Shown piece after piece: positions 34,301 to 46,489 of a stretch of DNA of 64,000 bases (positions within the stretch are counted from its first letter, which is position 1; each line of letters starts with the position of its first letter). The stretch lies in contig NC_135364.1 of assembly GCF_051622035.1 (NCBI RefSeq), forward strand, positions 22,037,001-22,101,000, given 5' to 3'. The position numbers and the translations under genes were made by a program. This DNA is from Arctopsyche grandis (Eukaryota > Arthropoda > Insecta > Trichoptera > Hydropsychidae). A model generated the notes under the pieces. The model did not search any database and was not told the origin of the DNA. It was given only the letters and a program-made list of their open reading frames with translations.

Positions 34301-35968
34301 ACGCTCATTATAACTATAAAATAAAATTGATAAGATGACAAGAAGCAAGGCTGTGAAGTCTGAGTTATTTTATTTTTGGTGGAGAATTCATCCAACTCCA
34401 GATTCCCTTTTCAATTGCATTTTAATTACTCAATGTGTGTGCCTAATGTATAAGTAGCAGTTTCAAAAGTCTATGTGTAACTGAAAATGATCTTACAGGT
34501 ATAAAAACAAAAATTCGATGCGACGTTAACCCTTTGAATGTTAACCAACGCTGATCGGCGCTTTGCCAATAAGTCCATCAGCCTGAAGTATGTAAAAAAT
34601 AAACAAGAATGCAACCAGCTAAGCCCTTCAAGGTAGCATTGAAAAAAAAAAATGGATTCAACATGGGTAGTGCAATCCCTGTCAATGTTTATAAAGACTG
34701 GTTTACACCGGAACTTCTGAATTTATAACCATAGCAGAATTTTCCAATGGAAATCCCAACCTACTGACTATTTTAGATTTTGAGCATTACATTTTAACAA
34801 AAACGAAGATGGAACTAGTTTTGTAAAAATGCATTCATTAATAATAAATTAGAGAGTCTAAAACACACCTTTACAAAACTCGAAATCCTCGGCGGTAGTT
34901 ATCTAGGGTTTGTTTGGATTACCTACAATTTTTATACCTGCTTTCTATTGGATTTCTAAATAATTCTAGTTGGAAATGTTGGCGAAATTTCAGCAGAAAA
35001 GACGTCAGCACTCAAAGGGTTAATCAGAATTGGGATCGGAAATATATACAGATCCAGGAGTCGCAGCTATTCAACGACTCCACAGCGCTATTAAAAAACA
35101 CACAACATGCAACAATAATACACATTGCTTACCTTGACTCTCCTCGACATTGCTCTCTTTTGCCATGGTCTCTGTAGAACTAAGTGAACTGGAAATGTGA
35201 GAATATCACAAACGAATACTATAGCTCTGATTGCTCCGATGGCGGTCGAAACCCACAGGCTTTCAGTTCTGCAAAAAAAAAAAAAAAATAATCAAATTAG
35301 TCAAGTGGGTAGACAATTTTTTTCAATGTCATAAAAAAAATCACTGAATTTAATTGGAAATATACACTAATCTTTTCAGCGCAAAAAAAAAAAACACTTA
35401 TCAAACATTTTAACACGATAACTAATAATGATCGTTGTAACAACAAATTGAATATATCCGATAAATCAACGACATAGTGATATAAACATAATCTCTTTAT
35501 TTGACCTTATCATTGAAAATGAAACTAGATTTAGCACGAGACAAAAAGCGATTAAATTTTTAGATGTGATTGATAGATGACATATCGACAATTAAATTAA
35601 AAAAAATACTATTAATACATACATGTTTTTATAAATTTGAGATTAAAAAAAAAATTGAAAAACGAATTATTTTCAAGGAGCTTCCTCCATACTGCATATA
35701 TAATACTATCTATGTGATTATATTTGTGCATTGAATGCACAAACGACTTCCATGAATTGATAATGCACATTTGCAACACGTGGGCAGTCAAGTATGTACA
35801 TATGTAGGTAGAAGAAGTGTAACATTTTGTGAGAACACGTTGCCTCTCTAAACACACACACACACACTTTGCAAAGTTGCGCGTTTTATAAATAGAAGAG
35901 CCCGCCAGAGTGACATAACAGAGTTTGAATTTCAGCTGAAACGCTACTCACAACGAGCTGATGTACAT
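31397..35968 (-). CDS. Acsl: Long-chain fatty acid-CoA ligase (ACSL3/4 type), 11 coding exons
   Basis: It activates long-chain fatty acids to acyl-CoA with ATP, at ER, lipid-droplet or outer mitochondrial membranes (family knowledge). Exons: 35968-35952, 35268-35133, 34029-33814, 33736-33559, 33480-33229, 33137-32919, 32839-32724, 32644-32203, 32127-31993, 31910-31635 and 31551-31397. All introns are GT-AG, phases match, 713 aa. The first exon gives only MYISS plus two bases (donor TT-GTGAGT). The second supplies the membrane anchor (AIGAIRAIVFVCDILTFPVH) and then LQRPWQKRAMSRRVKA. ATP/AMP signature YTSGSTGVPKG is at about 281-291. GYGLTETTSS, the FACS motif region (FKTGDIGEIHPDG) and DRKKDLVKLQAGEYVSLGK follow. 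It ends INRMYAS. The intron between exons 2 and 3 carries a piggyBac-like element. Confidence 0.95.
34530..35019. mobile_element. piggyBac-like nonautonomous element (TTAA) in an Acsl intron
   Basis: Both flanks are TTAA (34526-34529 and 35020-35023). The ends are inverted: CCCTTTGAATG-type on the left (ccctttgaatgttaacc) and cactcaaaggg on the right. A subterminal dyad ctgatcggcg follows the left end. There is no ORF. Related copies lie at 47536-48442 and 56315-56466. Confidence 0.75.
35270..35950 (-). other. Acsl first intron
   Basis: It separates the 17-bp first coding exon from the membrane-anchor exon. AT-rich, with a poly-A run ahead of the acceptor and an acacacac tract near 35850. 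No further exon or element seen. Confidence 0.6.
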
Positions 35969-35969
35969 G

Positions 35970-36290
35970 ATGACGGTGGATGAGACGACGTGACCAGGAT
36001 GAGACGATGGTGGCAGGCCGGTGGTGAAGCCCGATGTGACGACGAGGCGGTCACCGATCGCACTCTACCCCACCTCCCACCCACCACCTCCTCTTATACC
36101 CGACACATCACAGATAACAAGAAACACCCTCCCCACCACCTGTTGCCGCTGACCAATTCACCTGCTGAGATGGTGATAATGATGCTGAAGCGCCATACCA
36201 AACTACGTAATCATTTCAATGCCAATTTTCTCGCGAGAAAATCGTTTTCATTAACTTTCTAACTAAACGAGTCAAAGAAATCTCGCTTTT
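35970..36290 (-). promoter_or_regulatory. Probable Acsl 5'UTR and promoter area
   Basis: This interval directly upstream of the Acsl ATG is much more GC-rich than its surroundings (36000-36190). It lacks a TATA box that I could place with confidence. The assignment is by position and composition only. Confidence 0.35.
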
Positions 36291-36423
36291 TACAAACCTC
36301 CTTTTAGCTTCACTTATTATTATTATTGTATTTATTCTATTCCAATTTTGAAAACATGCATACAAATCATTGTCGACATTTACATACATTTAAGTTTTCC
36401 TAATTTTATTATATTACTACTAC

Positions 36424-36752
36424 TGTTGCACCCAGAGAAATGTAATAATAATAATATAAGGGCCCTCGCGAATAAATAATTGATGTCAATATTACGCGGT
36501 ACATCTCTATAAATACGCTACAACGCACGGAATACAATCGGATCAATTTACTTATACAAATGTATCCCGCGTTGTTTATTTGTGTGTTTTTGAACGTAAT
36601 ATAAACAAACAGAGAAGTTTTTATCGGACATACGTCGAGCACCAAGCATTGAATACTACTGATGCTATAATTACTTAGGATTGTCTGTGGACAATCGTCA
36701 CTTAACAATATGACGCCACTTCTATTAATATAACATTTCTCTGGTTGTACCC
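36424..36752. mobile_element. MITE with ccagagaaatgt termini
   Basis: Left end gttgcacccagagaaatgta and right end (inverted) ggtacaaccagagaaatgtt form a TIR pair. The right part (tctgtggacaatcg, cgtcgagcaccaagcat) is homologous to the longer copy at 61240-61913. TSD unclear. Confidence 0.5.
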
Positions 36753-36872
36753 GATGACAAATCGTCGCATGGGTGTTGGCATATTAAGTTATTAAATAAA
36801 ATAAAATAAAAGAAATGTGTCGTCGGTCATGTAATATGAAAAAAAAATGGTAAAAACTACCTACCTACCTAC

Positions 36873-37032
36873 CAGTGGCGTGCGGTGAAATTTTCCGTTT
36901 TCGTAGCACAGCCTTACTTACGAGTGTGCGAGCAGGACACAAGAAGATGCTGTATGACTCTTGTATCCTACTCGCGCAAATGTAAATAAGGTTGTGCGAT
37001 AGAAACAGAAATATTTCCACCGCACGCCACTG
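36873..37032. mobile_element. 160-bp hAT MITE with perfect 8-bp TSD
   Basis: CAGTGGCGTGCGGTGAAAT at the left is inverted at the right (CCACCGCACGCCACTG). The flanks are CTACCTAC on both sides (36865-36872 and 37033-37040). It is almost entirely palindromic, with a central gcgagcagga/tcctactcgc pair. A second copy lies at 56025-56185. Confidence 0.85.
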
Positions 37033-37164
37033 CTACCTACATATGTATAAACAATATAAAACACCAATAGAAAAATTAATTAAATAAATTTTCAATACAT
37101 GACGGTAAAGTCTCAGCCAAGCGGAAATATTGGCATCGATTAATATATATATATATATATATAG

Positions 37165-37380
37165 AATGTTAATACAAGGAAAATTTATCACCGAAAACAC
37201 CCCAAGGGTGAATTTTGAAATTATCTATAAAAAAAAAACCTGCCGCGTACGATTCAGGGTGTCGGCCAGGATACTTTAATGCACAAAAAATGGTTCACTA
37301 TTGTCAACCTTTTCTTTACTCTCTTGCGTTTTTTGTGCATTAAAGAATCCTGGCCGGCGATCTTTGCTCATCACTCATCA
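37165..37380 (+). repeat. Family 'Z' fragment with an embedded hairpin
   Basis: aaaatttatcaccgaaaaca and agggtgaatttt match 51310 and 14955. Within it ggccaggatactttaatgca (37264) pairs with tgcattaaagaatcctggcc (37331). The foldback interrupts the family-Z sequence. Confidence 0.45.
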
Positions 37381-37389
37381 GTCATCACA

Positions 37390-39240
37390 TAGTATACATG
37401 ATGCAAATCCAAAATTTCTTTTAAATATCCAATTCTAACTTTTAATCGAATATATTACAGCATCTTTTGGAGTTGAGACCTCGATTCAAAACGAATCGTA
37501 AAAAAAGAAGCGAACATCGATTATTTGAATGAAATGGAGATTAAAACGGTACCGAAAATCCGAATAATCAAGCAAAGGGAAAAATTGATTTTTCATATAA
37601 TTTTTCTCTTTGCTCGATTCACGTTTTTATTACTTTTTATATTTTTACATTTTTTTTTTTTACTTTTTTCTGTCTATAACAAATGATTTATTTTATACAA
37701 TTCGGATAATCGAGATTCTACTTTCATAACAATATTTTTCTAAAGGATTTAATTCAAAACGAACCATGTATGTAAATACAACAATCAAAAAAAAAAGTCG
37801 TCAACGTGTTAAATTAATTTTAATGTTACATTTACAAAACAAACACCGTTATATAAAACATGTGGGTAACAATTTTTGCAATCGATCGAATAATATATTC
37901 CGAGCCAAATATATACAATGTAAAATAGGTCAGCTGTAATATAATAACTATGATGTACGAAAACTACGAAACTCCCGGCGATTACATTACATTAGTGAGA
38001 AAGAGCAAATATTCTCGGATGCATTTATATGTATAGATATAATAGCATTTCCCAAGATTATTCAAAAGCAAAAACAATCATTCGACTCCTTTCGAAAAAG
38101 AAACAGGTCACAATTCTCAGTACGCAATGCGCGCATATGTAATAAATAATAATCCAAACTGATAACGAACATCCAAAGTGCGGGATGGAAGTTCAACGCT
38201 AACTCATTCCAAAAGAAAATCAATTGGTATTTGTACGATGTAAAGGAAATAATAACCTTTGCCATTGTCAATAAATTGAAACTCGTTTACAATAAACATT
38301 AAATGGATTCGTACACATTTGGCGTGCGTAAACACGGGTGCGGTAGTTTGATTCAAATCGATGATTTGATTGAGCGTGTCAATAATCTGTTCGAAATTTG
38401 TCATTGGTTTTTAGATAGCATTGTCTGAAAAATTATCGCATCGTGATGCGACTCAAGTTCAACGAGTAGAGAATGTTTAAAGATCGAAAGATCTTGCTGA
38501 ACAAAAACGGCGAAGAAATTAAAGGTGCACTCGATGCACTTTGAACGTACATATGTATGCATGTAATTATGTACGTGCGTCAAAAATATTATGTATGCAA
38601 AGCTTGTTTTAAACGATTTATAGAAAAAACGTAGAGTTAAGGTGGCCATTCACGTGTTTGTATGCGGAAAAATTCACAACACAATATAAAGGTCGGGTGA
38701 TCGTAGTTGTATTCGAATCGCTCTCTTTCATGTTGAATGAAAATAGTATGAAATTATAAATACAATTCGATATTTTTAAAGTTACAATATTTTTATTACA
38801 AGCCTATTGTTAGTTTGCGTTCGCAAAAGATTGGGCTAAAATTCTTACAGTCTGTACAGTAAATGTTTCTCACAATCAGAAACCCTACGAAAGATTTGTG
38901 AGTGTCCACCTTTTTGTAATGATTACGATGAATTTGATGCATTGTAAAAAATTGTAAAAGAAAAGTTTCCTAATCAGAAGTTGTAAAAACATTAAGTTGC
39001 TGGTTTTTCACAATTTACAAAAAATTAAATATATGCTTTAATAAAATAACTAATGAAAGTCATCGGCTCTGCTTAGGTTAAACCTGGTACATATGTATAC
39101 TTTTTTTTATTTATAAAATTTATATTTACCATGGTGCTACTATGGGCTTTGCCCCAGGGCGACATATATGTAGTCTAATTTGTACGTATGTACTCTATAT
39201 AAATTTATAACATTATTATTATAAATTTGAAATTATATTT
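37390..39240. other. Interval without recognisable gene
   Basis: No spliceable coding exon could be defended. 38060-38640 is somewhat less AT-rich and appears non-repetitive. It may be conserved intronic or regulatory DNA, but nothing in the sequence proves it. Confidence 0.35.
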
Positions 39241-39244
39241 ATAT

Positions 39245-39430
39245 AGATTTGTTGGAACCGTTTCAAAAATGACATCGTATAATTTGACAAACTCTGACAA
39301 GAAACGATTAAGCTGGAGTCACATATATGTATATCCAAGTTTGGCCAGCAGCACCGGGCCGGGAATTGAACCCATGACCCCTTAGTTTATAAAATTATAC
39401 GCTAACCACTGAGCTATGTTTCTGGTTATG
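39245..39430 (-). repeat. SINE copy (tRNA and central domains)
   Basis: gtttggccagcagc, gaattgaacccatgacc (B box on the minus strand), acgctaaccactgagcta (A box on the minus strand) and the central block gacaaactctgacaagaaac are all present. The 3' tail is missing or diverged. Confidence 0.65.
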
Positions 39431-40550
39431 TATATGTACATACATACAACAAATATAAATTACATAAATGTATCAGTTTCGAATTATCGAGGTATCATTA
39501 TGTTGACTGCCCTACAGCATTTCCGCCAAACGGCATTAATTTTATTCTTAAATAAATCTTTATAATAATAATCATATTAATAATGAATTTTGAACGTTGC
39601 TACTACAAAAAAAAATAAAAAATTACTCAACCAAAGGTAGTTATTCGCTTTTTTTAAACCTATGTAGTTTATTACACGCAAAACATATCAGATAAAAAGA
39701 CAATAGATCAATTTAATGAACAAAAAATGTATGTAAAAAGAACATAAAAATCAGTCACTTATACAATGGGAAAAAATATACTTCCTCAGCTTAAATTAAT
39801 CAACGATAAAAACGTAAATTGGAAACTACTGTTCCCAGCAATTTATCAATATTACACCAAATCATATACAATTATAAGTAAACACACACTATATTAAAAC
39901 TAGTGTTGTGCCCGTTGATATTTTAATTGGTTTTGGCATTGATGTATAATACACTAGATCCGCCCTCACGTCTTATACTGGTCTCCCTCTTGGCGCATGC
40001 AAAATACATGGCGCATGCACAGTTTCTCTTAGTAGGTAAGTACATAGGTACCGCTGCGTCGTAGGGAAAAAAACCATTTTTTCCCAACTTCCCCGCTAGT
40101 TAAACCCCCCGCATCCCTCAGTTAGTGAAGACAAGATCTCCGACCAAAATCACACGCCAGGGCCCATCTATGTGTATTATACATAAATGGGTTTTGGAAA
40201 AAAAATTGACACATTAATTAAAATACAGTTATAAGTATAACAATAATAAACAACAATTGTCAACGTAATCGAAATTGCGACTGAAGTCGGTACCAAAGTC
40301 ACATCGAAGTCGTCATTGGAATCAAAATCGAAATAATAACTCTTAATAAGTCTAAAATTGTTTTTTTTTCGAAAGCTCCATTCTTGGCGATGCACTCAAA
40401 CATCCTTCCGTTTTTATATATATCATTTTTATTATAATAATTATAGTATTAAGTGAAAAAGAGTATTGCAAAGTCTGGAATATTGAATATAGCTCATTGA
40501 ATATGTATTGTATATGAATAAAAAATCTTTTTAATATTATATGTTACATC

Positions 40551-41936
40551 CAGTGGCGGCTCGTCCATACGCACTGCGGTACTGCAGCACCCTCAAGCAA
40601 ATTGAGAAAAATTTAATATTATTATATACATAAATGTATGTATATTATATGAAAATATCAATACTATTTAAGCGTGTATTAAGCTCGCCCGCACACCGAT
40701 ACATCCAATAATGATCATACATCGCGGTACTAATATCAGAAAGTGAGGCATCGTTTATGATTTTGTGCAGTACGGTTTTCGATGGAATTGCTCGAGTGGG
40801 CGAAGGAGGGGCGCGGGGGCAGCTAGAAGCTTGGTCCGTACTGCACTCCCAACAGTGCTATACACATTTCTTGTTCGCTCGACACGCTCCTCACTTTTCG
40901 TCATTTCTTCTGCACCTTTGGTCGTTCTTTCTACACCTCTTACACTTTCTACCTTTCTACACTTCCTTCTACACGTCACTCCAAGTATTTAAGATGGTAT
41001 AAAAATCAAGAGAAATTGCCAATGTTTTCAAGGAACTTAAATATTCTTCTGAAAATACTGATAAAACAATAACAGATTCTACCAATTTACTGAATACAAT
41101 TTTTTAATGCCGCATGTAGAAATTATTTATAACCAAATGCAATCTAGTAATATCGATGCATTTTCAATTAAAGAAAACTTAAAAAGTTTTACTAATCTCA
41201 TTATACAAATACGAGAAAAAGTAGAAGCCAAAAATATGTGATGCATATATTATCGCACATATTATAGAAGCCAAAAATATGTGCGATGTTATTATTAAGG
41301 ATATAAAAGAAAGATATACTTTTTCTAATCAATTAAAAGCTGTGAAATTATTTAATAAAGAAAATTTTGAAAAGTACTGAAAGAAAATGCCAATGAAAGA
41401 TCTATTACTAACCGTTGAATCATATCCAATGCTAGATAAAGAAAAACTTCAAACTGAATTAGAAGTGTTTTACTCAAGGAAAGAAATGCATAGTATTAAC
41501 GATTTATTAATATTTTTAAAACTTATTTTTGCAATCAATTTATGCAAAGTTCGTGTGGAAATAGCAAAACTTGTTCAAATTCTGCTTACAACTTTAACTA
41601 CCTTTGAGCCAGAACGGTGTTTTTCATCAATAAATAGAATAAAGACATACATATACGAGTATAAGAAACACAATGGTTCAGGAAAGATTGACGGCTTTGT
41701 TTATGCTGTCAATTGAAAAAAAATGATTACGGACAGTAAAAAATTTAACGAAAAGGTGATAGATCTTTTTTCAAGGAAAAAAGACAGAAGAATCAATTTT
41801 ATAATGAAATAAAATACATATAATGTTTAATTTTGATAATATTGATGTTAATAGTAAAATATAATCCAAATAAACATTTTTTTTATTTTTAATCAACCGC
41901 AGCACCCCCAGATATCTTATCCACGAGCCGCCAATG
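40551..41936 (+). mobile_element. hAT transposon, 1386 bp, perfect 8-bp TSD
   Basis: Left CAGTGGCGGCTCGT and right (inverted) CATTGGCGGCTCGT TIRs, each followed inward by a cagcacc word. The flanking TSD is GTTACATC at 40543-40550 and 41937-41944. It contains a degenerate transposase (41000-41716, plus). The 60082-61228 element has the same TIR. Confidence 0.88.
41000..41716 (+). pseudogene. hAT transposase remnant (C-terminal dimerisation region)
   Basis: The last open stretch (41387-41716, 109 codons) contains LTTLTTFEPERCFSSINRIK, the hAT C-terminal dimerisation motif, close to ZMYM1/TTF-type hAT proteins. Upstream pieces in other frames (for example KYSSENTDKTITDSTNLLN, then NLIIQIREKVEAKNM) show several frameshifts and stops. 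The N-terminal BED/TTF zinc finger and the first catalytic residues are not present. Confidence 0.7.
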
Positions 41937-41944
41937 GTTACATC

Positions 41945-44105
41945 TACATCTTAATATCCACAATATGTTTTTCATGATTTATTAATTAATTTCGATGAAA
42001 ACCACTTTTTGACATTTCTAAGAACATATTGTTCTCCTCTACATAACATTTTTCACATAACTTTAATTATGGGTACCATATTTATAGTCCCGGCAAATAA
42101 AAAGAATGCCCCTCTCTAAAATAGCTCGCACGATAGATTCGGTTTTCGCCCAGAAAATCAAACGACAAATGGGTAGTCAGTAACAAAAATAAAATTTGAC
42201 AACAATAAATACCGACCCTAACAACCTAATCTTAAATAAATAGGGCCAACCCTTACCTAACCCTTAAATAAATAAGTGTTGGCTGCTAAAATATTACGAT
42301 TACCCAATGAAAACGGAACTGGTTATGATTTCACTGAATCGTCAAATTTATTTTTGTTACTGGCAAACCCGTTTTTACAACCGCGCCCTTTACAACAACC
42401 CGGCATTTTACAACCGCGCCCTTTAATTATTATCAGAATTTGTTTATTTGGACGACATGAATCGCACTACCCTTCATATATCGTCTAAAATAAAAATCAA
42501 TTATTATAATTAAAAAAAAACCTCGTTTCAAATTCTATTACCAATGAAAACATGTTTTCAATATTATTATGATGAAAAAAACACCGTTTTCCTAGATATG
42601 TATTGGGAAAATACAATTTTTTCCAATTATTTCACCAAATATTATCACACTAAGCATCGTCTGTTAACAAAATATTTGATAAACGCATTCAAATACGAAA
42701 AACAAACAGCAGAAAAATCGTGATTTTCACCATAGAAAAAAAAATCGTTTTTTTTATCAAATTAAATTTAAAAAAAATATTATCCTTATACAAAAATTGA
42801 TTTTCACAACCTAAAATTCGATACCACACATCAATAATTCTTCTCAAACGACCCCTACCAAACATCAATCAGATTAATTACACAAATAAAAAATTAAAAT
42901 AGGGGGGGGGGGGTGAAACATCAAATAAGGGCTAGCACAATAGTGACTTCCACAAAACCCAATCGATCCACGAATAGCATTAGACACACACAATTCAAAT
43001 TGATATCGGAAAATCGATTACATAAAGTCGTCGATGTCAAAACGTTTACATTCGCAGATACATACGTAGATTGTTTATTGGCGACAATTAAGGGAACATA
43101 CATACATATGTATATTACACAATACTATGAAAACTTGATTACATCGTGAGTGTGTGTGTGTGTGTGCGTCTCTTCGCTTCTCAAACCTTGGACTATGATA
43201 TCGCTGATCAATCACGCCACAAATGTCGGAAAACCTTGAATGAGCACACTATAAATAAGCACTTTATGCGAAAATTTGCTAAACTATTGTATAAGCTGAT
43301 ACAAATTGTACACAGTGCAATTTTCGGTGTCCCCGATAATAATCAAAATATTATATAATCCGTCGATAACATACATACATATAAATATACGGAGCGCAAT
43401 GAGATCGATATCGGAATTATGTATGTATGTACATAACGCATTTCAAAATTAGATAACGATCAGATCTTAATTAGAGGTAAAGGTCGCACATGCTTGAGCC
43501 GCATGTTTAGGAGAATACAAAATAGGTTATCGTAACGTTTGGCATCAATCAATGAAAATGACCTCTAAAAACAGGGGTAGAATTATAAAATCTTCGGTTC
43601 GTTTATATTCTTCACGCGTGGGGTTTCTGTATGAAGTCTCTGAAATCGAAAGCTGCTGAATCGATTTTAATTGCGATGTTTACGTAAATGTCTCAAGAAA
43701 TTACTTATACATACATACATATCCATACGCGCATTCCGATACTAGAGAAGAGGTAAAACTGGATATTTTATATAAACATTCGATTTGCTCATTAGAAAAG
43801 TGCGGAAAAATCTAAAAATTCAATGGAAATAAAAAAAAACCATACTAATTTACACCTGGCGTGTTTAATACAATCATCAAATTGCGTCGAAATATCAAAA
43901 GTAGCCGAGATGAAAAACTATGTACTCTTGCGAGTCAATTTTACGTAGTATGTATGTATGTATGTACATACATATGTGCTTTGTACTGTGAAATATAAAA
44001 ATATAAATAAAACTTTTGTAACGGTACCATTCCTCATCACGATCCAATTTTCGTCAGTTTTTTTCCTCAACATCCAAATAAACCTATTGTTTTCAGCGTT
44101 TATTT
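41945..44105. other. Gene-free AT-rich interval
   Basis: Contains a short direct repeat (ttacaaccgcgcccttta at about 42375 and 42409), a poly-G run at 42903 and several acatacatatgtac-type tracts. No supported gene or terminal repeat. Confidence 0.4.
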
Positions 44106-44106
44106 A

Positions 44107-44290
44107 AAACTAGCGGTTTTACCCGGCTTCGCTCAGTATTTGTAATACTATTCATTTATTTTTTTATTAAATTTATTTGAATCGAAAAAAAAATAATATT
44201 CAACTATCGTCAGAGAAACTTTGATTTGTTTTTGAAGCTCCCAAACAAACCTTACAAATTCTCTTTCGAAATTATATATTAGATGATTTC
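44107..44290 (+). repeat. Repeat fragment with 'ttttacccggcttcgctcag' start
   Basis: Same words and order as 18972-19200, including ttattaaatttatttgaatc and ctctttcgaaattatatatt. Ends near 44285. Confidence 0.5.
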
Positions 44291-44319
44291 AAATGTTAGA
44301 GCTTCAGCATCAACTCTGA

Positions 44320-44645
44320 TCGTCATCTTTAGATATTCACCATCCACTGCTGGATGAAGGCCTCTCCTTCCATTCGTCTCCGTTTTGCGCAACTCTCATC
44401 TACCTCACCCCACATGTTTCTTTTCATCCGGCCCATCTTCCTTGCGGTCTTCATTTAACCCTTTTACATTCCTTCGGGTGCCTTTCCAGAACTTCTTTTA
44501 CCCACATCCATTCTTCCAGCTGCGTGACCCAACCATTGCCATTTCAATCTCTTCACCCTGTCCACTATAGTAACTACTCTTGTCATACTTATTACACAAC
44601 GCATTCATCTCTTCGCCGAGAATACGAAGTTCCGACTTCTTTTAG
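44320..44645 (-). pseudogene. RTE LINE 3' remnant
   Basis: Read on the minus strand it parallels 18540-18830: tggcaatggttgggtcacgc, ccggatgaaaagaaacatgt, gagttgcgcaaaacggagac and the terminus ggccttcatccagcagtgga. This terminus is typical of insect RTE elements. It is frameshifted. Confidence 0.7.
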
Positions 44646-44884
44646 TGCTTTAGACTTTGGAAAGTGACATTTTTTATTTAAAAATAAATATACTGCATCT
44701 TAACTTCGCACGTCTCTTTATTATCTCTACAATAAATATTTTATTTTATTTCATAGAACATGAACGGTCGCCTTTACAGATTGCTCAAAAGCGACGAGTT
44801 CACTTATACAGATACAATGCAATCAACCAATACAATCAATATACATAAACATGCTTATACAATGCGAATTCATACAAACATCCA

Positions 44885-45135
44885 TAGTGACATCTATGGA
44901 GAAATTTCACAGCATTTTATAATCAAACTGGCGAACCCCAAGAGTCTAAATAGCTTGAGATTAGCAAGAGAGATAGGAAGGAAATGTCAATTTTTATAGG
45001 AACCGTTTCAATAAAAATCAGAAATATTGGCAAACTCTGATAAGAAACCATCGACCAAGAATCACAAACCAAACCCATGTCTACTCTGCTCGAAAGCATA
45101 ATATGCTAGCCACAAGTCCACGTCGCTGGTTATAG
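44885..45135 (-). repeat. SINE copy
   Basis: Contains catagtgacatctatgg, ggaaccgtttcaataaaaat, ggcaaactctgataagaaac and cataatatgctagccacaag (A box on the minus strand). The B box region is diverged. Confidence 0.6.
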
Positions 45136-45139
45136 ACAA

Positions 45140-46130
45140 GTAGACAGGATCAGCCGAGATTCGTCTCAGCTTGACCTCAGGCCAAGCTCCAACGTCCTGT
45201 ACTTCTTAGACCTTTGCCTTGACACACACTGACCATTTTCCTCACATTGAACCGTCAAGATGCTAAAAATCAGTACATATACATACATACATTTTTCGAT
45301 CAAACACTGCAAAGATATTTCAGGCAGCATCGCGCAATTATACTCGGAGATGTATCCTATTTCAAAGTCTACTTACGCAATACTACACAAGTACGCTCCC
45401 ATACTATATAAATTAATTCCAACAGAAAAAACCAGAACCTGAACAGTCGCCATAGTAATTTTCATCCAAGGCTAAAACAGTGCACGCGAACGCGCTCACC
45501 TCAACTATGTAGTTAAGTGTATCTGCACTAAAAAATTGAACAAACCCAACCAAGTATTTACTCGGCAGATCGATCGGTACGATTAAGTTCGGCGACGATA
45601 CAATACAATTACGACCTCGTGCAAATTCGACAATCGCTCCAGTCCAGCCGTGAAAACTTATCGGGGCATAACCATCGTTGATAAAAAAAAAATACGACAG
45701 TTTATACAAGACCACTACGAGCTGTGCAACGTAACTTTGCTGTACAATCCACACGCTACAATATATGTACATAATGCAAGTGTGTGTTCTCTCCCAAAGT
45801 GCAATAATAGGGGGAGTCTGTGAAGTGCTTCAGATTCAACTGCAGACTTATATACATATGTACATGGGTCTATATCGGTGATCCAGCTTTCGAGCCACAC
45901 CTCCTTCTGTCTATTTAAAATATCTGACCTCGCATACGTATACTCACGAAAAACAAGCAAACACGCCAACTTGTCCTACGCCAATAATCACCAGCCAAAT
46001 TAAGAAAGTGAATTCAAGAAATGCAAACCAACGTCATAAGCCGATTTTGAACTTTCGATTGTTTTTATACAAGTTGGAAAGCTACCCAAAAAAAAATACG
46101 ATGCATTTTGTCCTCCTTGTTGGCGACTTA
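45140..46130. other. Unassigned interval; possible minus-strand 5' exon near 45.5 kb
   Basis: 45500-45770 is less AT-rich, with an open 119-codon frame on the minus strand. A GTGAGC donor follows ATAGTTGAG on the minus strand at about 45505. No homology was recognised. It could be a noncoding first exon and promoter, or chance. Confidence 0.2.
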
Positions 46131-46139
46131 TATTTATGA

Positions 46140-46480
46140 TCGTATTTTTTTTGTTTCATATATTATATGTTCACAGTACATATCAAGTATATTTTAATAG
46201 CTATCGATCGACTGATAATTATCTATTTTACCCATTATTATTCTTGTCAGTTGTGTATGAGGCATAATAGTAAAAGCTACATATTTACATACATACAATT
46301 CTCATAAAGCTATTTCTAATACATTCTAGGTATAGAGTTATAGACTATAGACATCTTGTTATCACCGAGACTCTTCACAAGTTTATAAGTATGGTTGTTA
46401 GTGATTCTTTTACAGAATCTTCTAGTTAGCAAGCGTCGTATTTAAAAATACGTTATCGTATCTAAAAATACTTTTTGCAA
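46140..46480. repeat. Interspersed repeat shared with 18120-18370
   Basis: Order-conserved words as described for 18120-18370. Unclassified. Confidence 0.35.
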
Positions 46481-46489
46481 TTCTTGAAA

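Noticed and set aside
35133-35166. ATG with strong context (accATGG) as the Acsl start codon
   Set aside because: Its frame ends at phase 1 and does not join to exon 34029-33814, whose reading frame is fixed by homology. An upstream TGA also closes that frame. The alternative frame gives the membrane anchor and joins correctly.
45413-45772. 119-codon minus-strand ORF
   Set aside because: No recognisable domain, poor start context, no partner exons. Only the possible donor within it was kept, as a weak candidate.
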